Source: Chitinophagaceae bacterium (lineage in GTDB: Bacteria > Bacteroidota > Bacteroidia > Chitinophagales > Chitinophagaceae). From it: 5,068 nucleotides of DNA. Shown in pieces: positions 1-5,068 of this stretch (within the stretch, counting starts at the first letter, position 1; every line of letters starts with the position of its first letter). Under the pieces are notes generated by a model. It searched no databases and had not been told where the DNA came from. It saw nothing but the letters and a program-made list of their open reading frames with translations. Location: the NCBI GenBank assembly GCA_017853235.1, contig JAFMJX010000137.1, positions 1 to 5,068 of the forward strand, in the 5' to 3' direction. The translations under genes were made by a program, and so were the position numbers.

Positions 1-1
1 A

Positions 2-46
2 ATAAAAACTTTTTATGAACGTTCCCGTAAATATTCCTATAAATGA
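2..46 (+). CDS. Possible C-terminal tail of an upstream gene (5' end outside window)
   Basis: This frame is open from the window edge and reads IKTFYERSRKYSYK before a TGA stop at 44-46; both other forward frames stop within the first 18 bases. The charged, tyrosine-rich ending resembles an ordinary soluble protein terminus, but 14 codons are too few to identify a family or to prove coding. If real, the gene lies on the same strand as the desaturase with about 54 bases between them, so the two could share a transcript. The alternative is that this is non-coding upstream sequence that happens to lack a stop. Confidence 0.3.
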   Translation: MKTFYERSRKYSYK

Positions 47-66
47 AGGGAGACTAAGGAATTTTA

Positions 67-96
67 ATGTTTCTTTGTAAGTACACCCTTAACTAA
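67..96 (+). CDS. Possible nine-codon leader ORF before the desaturase
   Basis: An ATG at 67 opens a nine-codon frame (MFLCKYTLN) that stops with TAA at 94-96, four bases before the desaturase ATG. It is preceded by AAGGA at 56-60 with a six-base gap, a textbook Shine-Dalgarno position, and a second purine run (GAAGGGAG) lies at 45-52. The desaturase start itself has only an A-rich stretch before it. A leader peptide or translational coupling is possible. However, ORFs this short arise often by chance, and Bacteroidota generally rely little on Shine-Dalgarno pairing. If transcription starts downstream of the 70-77 promoter-like element, this ORF would not be on the mRNA. Confidence 0.2.
   Translation: MFLCKYTLN
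70..77 (+). promoter_or_regulatory. Weak -7-like element upstream of the desaturase
   Basis: TTTCTTTG matches the Bacteroidota -7 consensus TAnnTTTG at all but the second position. It lies 23 bases before the desaturase ATG, which would give a short leader typical of this phylum. No TTG/TTTG -33 element is seen at the expected distance upstream, so the call is weak. Confidence 0.2.
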
Positions 97-100
97 AAAT

Positions 101-1192
101 ATGTCTAATATTCAGTTTACAGCTCCTAAGTTTCCAGTGGTAGCAAAATCATTGCATTCCGAATTAAAAAGAAGAGTGAACGCCTATATGGAACAGCATG
201 ATATTAAAAGTACTGGTAACTATAAATTATTTTCAAAAGCAGTTATTTTATTAAGTCTTTTTGTAGTAACTTATATTCATTTAGTATTTTTTACGCCACC
301 CACTTTTTACGCCATTATAGAATGTGTTTTTTTTGGTGGATTAATTGCTGCAATTGGGTTCAATGTGATGCACGATGGGAGTCATGGAAGTTTTAGTAAA
401 TATGCCTGGTTAAATAAATTAGCCTCCTCTTCAATAAGTGTATTAGGAGCAAGTCGTTTTATGTGGGGTATGAAACATGTCACCATACATCATACCTATA
501 CTAATATTGATGGTGTTGATGATGATATTGAAGTGGGTGTTTTCATGCGCATGGCGCCAACACAAAAACACTATTTATTGCATCGTTTTCAACATATTTA
601 TTTTTGGGTTTTATATTGTTTATTATATATTTTCTGGCTTTTCTTTACCGATTATCAAAAATATTTTTCACGAAAAATTGGATCTGTCAGTTTAAAGAAA
701 ATGACATTTTTGGATCATCTTGAATTTTGGACTGTAAAATTATACCATGCTGCCGTATTTATTTTAGTGCCAGTATATTTGGTTGGCTGGGTGAGTTGGC
801 TGGTAGGATTTTTAGTGACAACCTGTTTTGCTGGGTTCGTTTTGAGCATTGTATTTCAATTGGCTCATACTGTGGTAGATGCTGAATTCCCAACAGCAAT
901 TCAGCCCGATAATGTGATGCCAGATGAATTTGCAGCACATCAAATTCAAACCACTGCAAACTTTGCTACTAAAAGTAAAATTGTAAGCTGGTTAGTAGGA
1001 GGGTTGAATTTTCAAATAGAACATCATTTGTTTCCTAAAATTTCGCATGTACATTATCCTGCTATTGCTGAAATTGTCAAAAAAACATGTGCAGATTTTA
1101 AATTGAAATATAACGAATATCCAACTGTCGCGCGCGCAATTAAAGCACATATTCAGTACTTAAAAATAATGAGCAAACCTAATTTCGCTTAA
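101..1192 (+). CDS. Membrane fatty acid desaturase (acyl-CoA/acyl-lipid type)
   Basis: This is an integral membrane di-iron desaturase that introduces a double bond into a fatty acyl chain using O2 and two electrons, and so adjusts membrane fluidity. The three histidine boxes are visible: HDGSH at residues 91-95, HVTIHH at 126-131 and QIEHH at 305-309, with additional conserved histidines at 256 (QLAHT) and 280. Hydrophobic segments lie near 46-65, 69-90, 163-182, 217-237 and 238-256, the usual arrangement with catalytic loops on the cytoplasmic side. The Q in the third box is shared by front-end desaturases and by DesA3-like delta-9 enzymes, so regiospecificity cannot be read from it. At 363 residues it is a normal length for the stand-alone form. 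It has no fused cytochrome b5 or ferredoxin domain, so it needs a separate electron donor. The ATG at 101 is the only sensible start, because the frame has a stop at 65-67. The gene converges on topA. Confidence 0.93.
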   Translation: MSNIQFTAPKFPVVAKSLHSELKRRVNAYMEQHDIKSTGNYKLFSKAVILLSLFVVTYIHLVFFTPPTFYAIIECVFFGGLIAAIGFNVMHDGSHGSFSKYAWLNKLASSSISVLGASRFMWGMKHVTIHHTYTNIDGVDDDIEVGVFMRMAPTQKHYLLHRFQHIYFWVLYCLLYIFWLFFTDYQKYFSRKIGSVSLKKMTFLDHLEFWTVKLYHAAVFILVPVYLVGWVSWLVGFLVTTCFAGFVLSIVFQLAHTVVDAEFPTAIQPDNVMPDEFAAHQIQTTANFATKSKIVSWLVGGLNFQIEHHLFPKISHVHYPAIAEIVKKTCADFKLKYNEYPTVARAIKAHIQYLKIMSKPNFA

Positions 1193-1200
1193 ATATAAAA

Positions 1201-1214
1201 TTGCTTTAAAGCAA
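1201..1214. repeat. 14-base perfect palindrome after the desaturase stop
   Basis: TTGCTTTAAAGCAA is its own reverse complement and starts eight bases after the desaturase TAA. As RNA it could form only a small hairpin (TTGCT/AGCAA around TTAA). AAAA before it and TTTT shortly after it could extend the structure across an internal loop. It may be a 3' mRNA-end structure ahead of the main terminator, a protein-binding site, or chance in AT-rich sequence. Confidence 0.35.
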
Positions 1215-1238
1215 GCTATTTTAAATTTTATTGTATTT

Positions 1239-1269
1239 AAAAAAGCCCCTTTTTTGGAGGGGCCTTTTT
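1239..1269. terminator. Bidirectional intrinsic terminator between desaturase and topA
   Basis: The arms GCCCCT (1245-1250) and AGGGGC (1258-1263) pair perfectly around a seven-base loop (TTTTTGG). Flanking A-tracts (1240-1244) and T-tracts (1265-1269) extend the stem past a single bulged C at 1264. Read rightward, the hairpin ends in TTTTT and would stop desaturase transcripts; read leftward, it ends in TTTTTT and would stop topA transcripts. Its place between two convergent stop codons, 46 bases after one and 17 after the other, fits a shared terminator. Confidence 0.85.
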
Positions 1270-1286
1270 AATAGGAAAACATTTTT

Positions 1287-3644
1287 TTAAGAAGCTTTCT
1301 TTTTTCTTGCGGTCTTACGAGGAGGGTTTGCTTTTAATTCAGCAATAATGGCATTGACTTCTTCAATAGTCAAGGTTTCTACTTTTTCCTGCTGTTCTTT
1401 AGTTAATTTGTAATTACGTAATCCTTGTTTAATGTAAGGGCCATAAGGACCGCGTAATAATTGTATTTTTTCTTTTTCAAATACCTTAATTGTACGTTCT
1501 TCTTTTGCCTTACGCTTTTCGGCAATCATGGGGGTCAATTCCTCCAACGTGACGGTGTAAGGGTCCATTTCCTTATTGAGAGAGTAAAACTTCTTAGCAT
1601 GGGCTGCATATGGGCCAAAACGACCTATATTCACTGTCACTTCCTCCTTTTCAAATAAACCTAGGGTTCTAGGTAATTTGAATAATTCCATAGCCTCTTC
1701 AAAATTGATAGTTTCAATACTTTGACTGGCTTTCAATTTAGCAAATCGAGGTTTTTCTTCTTCATCTTGATGTCCAATTTGAACCATGGGGCCATATCGA
1801 CCCATGCGTGCAATTAGTTTTTTCCCACTCACAGGATCAAATCCTAATTCCCTTTCCCCTTTTGCTCTTTCGGCAGTTTCAAGGGTATGTTCGATGGTGG
1901 TATGGAAAGGCTCGTAAAAGGAAGCAATCATATCGCTCCATAATAATTTACCTGCAGCAATTTCGTCAAATTCACCTTCAATTTTAGCTGTAAATCCAAA
2001 GTCCATGACTTTTGAAAAGTGTAATTTTAAAAAGTCGGTGACTACTAATCCTAAGTCGGTAGGGGATAATTTATTTTTCTCAGCGCCTGTAACTTCCGAA
2101 GCAGTCACAGTTTTTATTTCATCTTTGTTGTTTAAAGATAAAATTTGATAGTTTCTTTTGATTCCTTCTTTCTCTCTTTTCTCTACATAATTACGTTTCA
2201 TGATGGTAGTAATAGTAGGAGCGTAGGTGGAAGGTCTTCCAATTCCTAATTCTTCTAATTTTTTTACCAAAGAAGCTTCTGTGTATCTTGAACTTGGACG
2301 GCTGAATCTTTCTAATCCAGTCATTTCAATAAAGTCTAATTGTTGCCCTACTGTTAAAGGAGGTAATAAACTTTCGTCACCTTCTTCCAAACTGTCATCT
2401 TCCTCATCATCGTCTTTACTTTCTAAGTATACTTTTAAGAAGCCATCAAATTTCATTACTTCACCCGATGCAGTTAAATTTTCTTTGTTGGTAGAAATTT
2501 CAATTTTCGCAACTGTTTTTTCAAACTGCGCATCACTCATTTGAGATGCTATGGTTCTCTTCCAAATTAATTCATATAAACGATTCAAGTCGGCATCATC
2601 TACTTTACTTTCATTCATATAAGTTGGGCGAATAGCTTCGTGCGCTTCTTGTGCACTTTCATTTTTATTCTTGAACTTTCTAGGTTGATAATATTCATTA
2701 CCAAAACTAGATTTGATTTCTTTTTGAATCGCATCAATAGCAGTTTCACTTAAACTAATACTATCAGTTCTCATATAAGTGATTTTACCACTTTCATATA
2801 ATTTTTGAGCCAATAACATTGTTTTACTCACACTGTATCCTAGCTTTCTTGATGCCTCTTGTTGTAAGGTTGAAGTCGTGAAAGGTGCAGAGGGAGTGCG
2901 TTTCCCGTCTTTAACTTGAATTTCTTTTACAGTATATGTAGCACCTTTGCAATCGTTTAAAAATTTTTCTGCCGATTTCCCATTGGCAATTTTTTGAGGT
3001 CCTTCAGCTTTAAATTTGACTTTCTTTTTTTGAATATCTAAAGCCGAAAATAATGCCGAAATTTTATAAACGCTTTCAGGATTAAATTGATTGATTTCTC
3101 TTTCTCTTTCTGCAATTAATCTTACTGCTACACTTTGTACTCTTCCTGCACTCAAACTTCTTTGCATTCCAATTTTACGCCATAAAACTGGGCTTAACTC
3201 AAAACCTACTATACGATCTAAAATACGACGTGCTTGTTGTGCGTCTACTAAATCCATATTTATAAATCGAGGATTATCTACTGCTTTTTTAATGGCAGGA
3301 GCAGTGATTTCATGAAAAACAATTCTTTTTGTTTTCTTAGGATCTAAACCTAATACTTCTGATAAATGCCAACTGATACTTTCTCCTTCTCGATCCTCAT
3401 CCGATGCTAACCAAACTTCCTTTGCTTTTTTAGCCATGGATTTTAATTCTTTCACCACTTTTTCTTTATCTGCAGGAACAGTATATCTGGGTAAAAAGTG
3501 ATTTTTAAGATCAATCCCCATGTCCACCTTTTCTAAATCACGGATATGACCATAACAACTTCTTACTTCAAAATCATCTCCCAAAATTTTCTCTATGGTC
3601 TTTGCCTTTGCAGGGGACTCCACAATTAATAAGTTCTTTGCCAT
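1287..3644 (-). CDS. topA: DNA topoisomerase I (type IA)
   Basis: TopA relaxes negative supercoils by cutting one DNA strand through a 5'-phosphotyrosine intermediate and passing the other strand. The TOPRIM domain starts at the N-terminus, with VESPAKAKTIEK giving the catalytic Glu9 and SDEDREGE giving the Mg2+-binding acids Asp82, Asp84 and Glu86. SAGRVQS lies at 165-171. The nucleophile is Tyr290 in ITYMRTDS (288-295), next to Arg292, followed by EAHEAIRPT at 333-341 and YTEASLVKKLEELGIGRPSTYAPT near 454-477. An acidic Asp/Glu run occupies about 411-424. The C-terminus carries three glycine-rich repeats with GRYGP, GRFGP and GPYGP cores (615, 674, 732) and ends in a Lys/Arg-rich tail. The only cysteines are 30 and 232, so the zinc ribbons of the E. 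coli enzyme are absent. The 785-residue start at ATG 3644 (MAKNLLIVES) is preferred over an upstream in-frame TTG at 3653, because families of this type begin at this motif. Confidence 0.98.
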   Translation of the reverse strand: MAKNLLIVESPAKAKTIEKILGDDFEVRSCYGHIRDLEKVDMGIDLKNHFLPRYTVPADKEKVVKELKSMAKKAKEVWLASDEDREGESISWHLSEVLGLDPKKTKRIVFHEITAPAIKKAVDNPRFINMDLVDAQQARRILDRIVGFELSPVLWRKIGMQRSLSAGRVQSVAVRLIAEREREINQFNPESVYKISALFSALDIQKKKVKFKAEGPQKIANGKSAEKFLNDCKGATYTVKEIQVKDGKRTPSAPFTTSTLQQEASRKLGYSVSKTMLLAQKLYESGKITYMRTDSISLSETAIDAIQKEIKSSFGNEYYQPRKFKNKNESAQEAHEAIRPTYMNESKVDDADLNRLYELIWKRTIASQMSDAQFEKTVAKIEISTNKENLTASGEVMKFDGFLKVYLESKDDDEEDDSLEEGDESLLPPLTVGQQLDFIEMTGLERFSRPSSRYTEASLVKKLEELGIGRPSTYAPTITTIMKRNYVEKREKEGIKRNYQILSLNNKDEIKTVTASEVTGAEKNKLSPTDLGLVVTDFLKLHFSKVMDFGFTAKIEGEFDEIAAGKLLWSDMIASFYEPFHTTIEHTLETAERAKGERELGFDPVSGKKLIARMGRYGPMVQIGHQDEEEKPRFAKLKASQSIETINFEEAMELFKLPRTLGLFEKEEVTVNIGRFGPYAAHAKKFYSLNKEMDPYTVTLEELTPMIAEKRKAKEERTIKVFEKEKIQLLRGPYGPYIKQGLRNYKLTKEQQEKVETLTIEEVNAIIAELKANPPRKTARKKKAS

Positions 3645-3778
3645 ACGCCACAAGGGTGTTTATATATTGAAAATCAACAATTTATAAAATAAAAAAGGGC
3701 CACTTTTTAGGGGTTCACATTTTTATTCTCGCGTTGCAATATTATAGCATTCGGCTAAAAAATAAAAATTACTTGAAT
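3645..3778. other. Intergenic region between the hydrolase and topA
   Basis: These 134 AT-rich bases separate two genes read leftward. No strong topA promoter stands out. The best minus-strand candidate is TAATATTG (complement of 3737-3744), which differs from TAnnTTTG at one position and overlaps a TATAAT hexamer, but no -33 partner is visible. A weak AT-rich hairpin lies at 3692-3708. The gap suggests that topA has its own promoter or reads through from the hydrolase; the sequence does not decide between these. Confidence 0.5.
3691..3708 (-). terminator. Weak candidate terminator downstream of the hydrolase
   Basis: On the minus strand, AAAAAG (3708-3703) and CTTTTT (3697-3692) pair around the five-base loop TGGCC, and the T-run continues to 3691 into more AT-rich sequence. 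The stem has only one G-C pair, so it is much weaker than the hairpin at 1239-1269. It could attenuate hydrolase transcripts before topA, or simply be part of the topA leader. Confidence 0.3.
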
Positions 3779-4648
3779 TTAGGGAGCTAAAAATTGCATG
3801 ATTTGGTCTATTACGGCTTGGTTTTTATATACTTTATTATGTCCTAATCCATTGGTAATCAAGAATTTGATTGAATTGCCTGCTTTTTTTTGAAAATCTT
3901 TTAAATCAGTATAGGGACAAACCGAGTCGTTTTCGTCATGGACCCACAAAATTGGACCAGGATAATTTTGAATAGCTCTATCCGCTTCAAAGTAACTGAT
4001 GGGTTGAGAAGAACGTTGTTTTACAATATCTAAAAACGCATTTCGGATGTCTTCACTAAAATGCATCATATTAAAATAATTTTCGAAACTAGTGGTGGTT
4101 TTGGTGGCTGGGGCAATTAATACAAAACGATGATCCATTGGATTTTCAATGGTTTCTGCAATCAAGGCTAATGTAATTCCCCCTAAAGAATGACCTATAA
4201 AATGGTCGATAGGTCCTAATTGTTGGTGAATTTGCTCAATGGCACTCTTATATATAGGTATATTGATGTGTTTTCCTTCACTTTGTCCATGTGCAGGGGC
4301 ATCAAAAATGAGGACTCTATATCCTAGTTTTAATAAAGGCGATACGTACTGTTCAAATTTATATCCAAAACTCGCATACCCATGTGCAATAAGTACTGTT
4401 TTGCCATTTTCTTTGGGGGATTTCCATTCAAATCCTTTGATCACAATTCCCTCTTTTAATGAAAGGCTTTTTCGCTGCGCTTGGTGAAATAGGGCTGGCG
4501 CTTTACGTTTTTTATATTTTGGATATGGGGTACAAAACAAATCAAATGCTATTTTCCCAGCAATGGGCGGGGATACCATACCTAGGGTTTTAAATTTGGT
4601 TCTTAAATAACGCAAATACATCCTTTCTGAAAATCCATTTTTAGCCAT
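3779..4648 (-). CDS. Alpha/beta hydrolase, serine type (substrate unknown)
   Basis: This is a cytoplasmic alpha/beta-hydrolase-fold protein of 289 residues, probably an esterase or lipase-like enzyme. The oxyanion-hole region is AHGYAS (His89-Gly90), FDAPAHGQSEG lies at 115-125, and the nucleophile elbow GHSLGG at 152-157 gives Ser154. The HDENDSVCP segment (237-245) supplies the likely acid Asp241, and GLGHNKVY supplies His270, so the Ser-Asp-His triad is complete and in the expected order. Before the core there is a basic N-terminal extension of about 60 residues with LFCTPYPKYKKRKAP at 37-51. From memory, an LFxTP-plus-basic segment recurs in a group of uncharacterised bacterial hydrolases. 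No signal peptide or transmembrane helix is evident. The ATG at 4648 sits 16 bases after a perfect -7 promoter element. It is divergent from the ferredoxin gene and upstream of topA on the same strand. The substrate cannot be assigned from sequence alone. Confidence 0.88.
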   Translation of the reverse strand: MAKNGFSERMYLRYLRTKFKTLGMVSPPIAGKIAFDLFCTPYPKYKKRKAPALFHQAQRKSLSLKEGIVIKGFEWKSPKENGKTVLIAHGYASFGYKFEQYVSPLLKLGYRVLIFDAPAHGQSEGKHINIPIYKSAIEQIHQQLGPIDHFIGHSLGGITLALIAETIENPMDHRFVLIAPATKTTTSFENYFNMMHFSEDIRNAFLDIVKQRSSQPISYFEADRAIQNYPGPILWVHDENDSVCPYTDLKDFQKKAGNSIKFLITNGLGHNKVYKNQAVIDQIMQFLAP

Positions 4649-4664
4649 GCATTCAATTTTGCTG

Positions 4665-4672
4665 CAAAGATA
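4665..4672 (-). promoter_or_regulatory. Bacteroidota -7 promoter element for the hydrolase
   Basis: The minus strand reads TATCTTTG, an exact match to TAnnTTTG, 16 bases before the hydrolase ATG. Transcription would begin only about ten bases before the start codon, a short leader that is common in this phylum. No TTG/TTTG -33 element is seen at the expected distance, so initiation may rely mainly on the -7 box. Confidence 0.55.
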
Positions 4673-4726
4673 GCTTGGGACCCTCTATATGGTTTATTTT
4701 TTTTGTATTTCGTAATGAAAAAATAC

Positions 4727-4765
4727 TTTTTGAGTGAAGGCATTCACTGTTTAGCTCTATTTTTG
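4727..4765 (+). promoter_or_regulatory. Candidate promoter of the ferredoxin gene
   Basis: TATTTTTG at 4758-4765 is an exact match to the -7 consensus TAnnTTTG, 21 bases before the ferredoxin ATG. A TTTTTG at 4727-4732 could be the -33 element, although the 25-base spacer is longer than the roughly 19-21 usually described. A dyad lies inside the spacer. The sequence between this promoter and the ATG is A/T-rich with no Shine-Dalgarno site. Confidence 0.5.
4733..4748. repeat. 16-base dyad (possible operator) in the ferredoxin promoter
   Basis: AGTGAA (4733-4738) and TTCACT (4743-4748) are perfect inverted repeats around the four-base centre GGCA. The dyad fills part of the spacer between the -33-like TTTTTG and the -7 box, a position where a dimeric regulator could block or assist polymerase. 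No known regulator site is recognised in it. A chance occurrence is possible given the six-base arms. Confidence 0.3.
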
Positions 4766-4786
4766 CAAAATATATTTAAAAGAACT

Positions 4787-5068
4787 ATGTATTCTATCAA
4801 AATCAATTTTGAACAAAAAGGTTTAGAGTCAGTAACACTTCAAAATGTGGAAGCCGACCAAAGTATTTTAGAAGCCATTTTAGATGCAGGTATTGAATTG
4901 CATCATAATTGTGGTGGCGTTTGTGCATGCAGCACTTGCCATTTATACGTAAAAGAAGGAGCCGATTTTTTAGCTGAGTTGTCCGATAAAGAGGAAGATT
5001 TTATAGATCGTGCAGTAAGTCCTCGTATAGAATCACGTTTAGGATGTCAATGCATTTTAGATCCCAAA
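4787..5068 (+). CDS. [2Fe-2S] ferredoxin, ISC/adrenodoxin type (3' end cut by window)
   Basis: The frame opens at ATG 4787 (MYSIKINFEQ) and stays open for 94 codons to the window edge, so the stop lies outside. The product is a small soluble electron carrier with a beta-grasp fold. The cluster-binding loop is CGGVCACSTC at residues 42-51: Cys42, Cys48 and Cys51 form the C-x5-C-x2-C pattern, and Cys87 in SRLGCQC is the fourth ligand. Cys46 and Cys89 are extra. The CACSTC loop and the SRLxCQ ending are typical of the adrenodoxin/ISC ferredoxins that serve iron-sulfur cluster assembly and mono-oxygenase-type enzymes, rather than plant-type photosynthetic ferredoxins. Family members are usually about 100-115 residues, so perhaps 10-20 codons are missing. 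The gene is divergent from the hydrolase. Its redox partner is not visible here; the desaturase is a conceivable but unproven electron acceptor. Confidence 0.92.
   Translation, partial: MYSIKINFEQKGLESVTLQNVEADQSILEAILDAGIELHHNCGGVCACSTCHLYVKEGADFLAELSDKEEDFIDRAVSPRIESRLGCQCILDPK

Noticed and set aside
17..24. GAACGTTC palindrome near the window start
   Set aside because: Eight bases are too short to be meaningful without repeats elsewhere, and it may lie inside the tail of an upstream gene.
477..959. Alternative frames inside the desaturase (477-695 forward, 759-959 reverse)
   Set aside because: Both lie wholly within a gene whose histidine boxes and membrane segments are clear; their products have no recognisable features.
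1461..1658. Forward open frame opposite the topA 3' region
   Set aside because: A low-complexity Phe-rich translation antisense to lysine codons of topA; a reading-frame shadow.
2227..2544. Open frame of 105 codons opposite topA
   Set aside because: Its serine-rich product is the antisense of the acidic and charged part of TopA; no family is recognisable, and topA is certain on the other strand.
3091..3315. Forward open frame opposite the topA 5' region
   Set aside because: It overlaps conserved TopA motifs, including SAGRVQS, on the other strand and resembles no known protein.
3645..3653. Earlier in-frame TTG start for topA adding three residues
   Set aside because: The ATG at 3644 begins the family-typical MAKNLLIVESPAKA sequence, and the TTG start would add only MWR with no supporting ribosome site.
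4239..4487. Forward open frame of 82 codons opposite the hydrolase
   Set aside because: It covers the conserved hydrolase core on the minus strand and has no start signals or family resemblance.
4705..4726. GTATTT/AAATAC inverted repeat with a ten-base loop in the divergent region
   Set aside because: A weak six-base AT-rich stem next to a T-tract, expected by chance in this composition, with no U-run to act as a terminator.

Overview
The window is AT-rich and looks like a piece of a Bacteroidota chromosome, probably from a member of the Chitinophagaceae or a close relative. This placement is inferred from three things. First, two upstream regions contain exact matches to the Bacteroidota -7 promoter element (TAnnTTTG). 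Second, the main genes have A-rich regions before the start codon and no Shine-Dalgarno sequence. Third, the protein types fit: a DNA topoisomerase I whose C-terminus has glycine-rich repeats and no zinc ribbons, and a membrane desaturase without a fused electron-carrier domain. No comparison search was possible, so the taxonomy is tentative.

Layout. Bases 1-100 hold what may be the last codons of an upstream gene (2-46) and a possible nine-codon leader ORF. A membrane fatty acid desaturase follows on the + strand (101-1192). It converges on topA, which lies on the - strand (1287-3644), and the two share a hairpin terminator at 1239-1269. Upstream of topA on the same strand is a serine alpha/beta hydrolase (3779-4648), separated by 134 bases that carry only a weak hairpin. 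The hydrolase is divergent from an ISC/adrenodoxin-type [2Fe-2S] ferredoxin (4787 to the window edge, cut at its 3' end). The 138-base divergent region has a promoter element for each direction and a short perfect dyad inside the ferredoxin promoter.

The genes appear to be separate housekeeping functions rather than one system: DNA supercoiling control (TopA), membrane lipid unsaturation (desaturase), an uncharacterised esterase-like hydrolase, and an iron-sulfur electron carrier. The one plausible biochemical link is that a stand-alone desaturase needs an external electron donor and a soluble ferredoxin is encoded nearby, but nothing in the layout shows that they are paired. I found no CRISPR array, tRNA, rRNA, insertion sequence, toxin-antitoxin or defence module, and no convincing sign of an undescribed system. 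The observations worth a second look are small regulatory ones.
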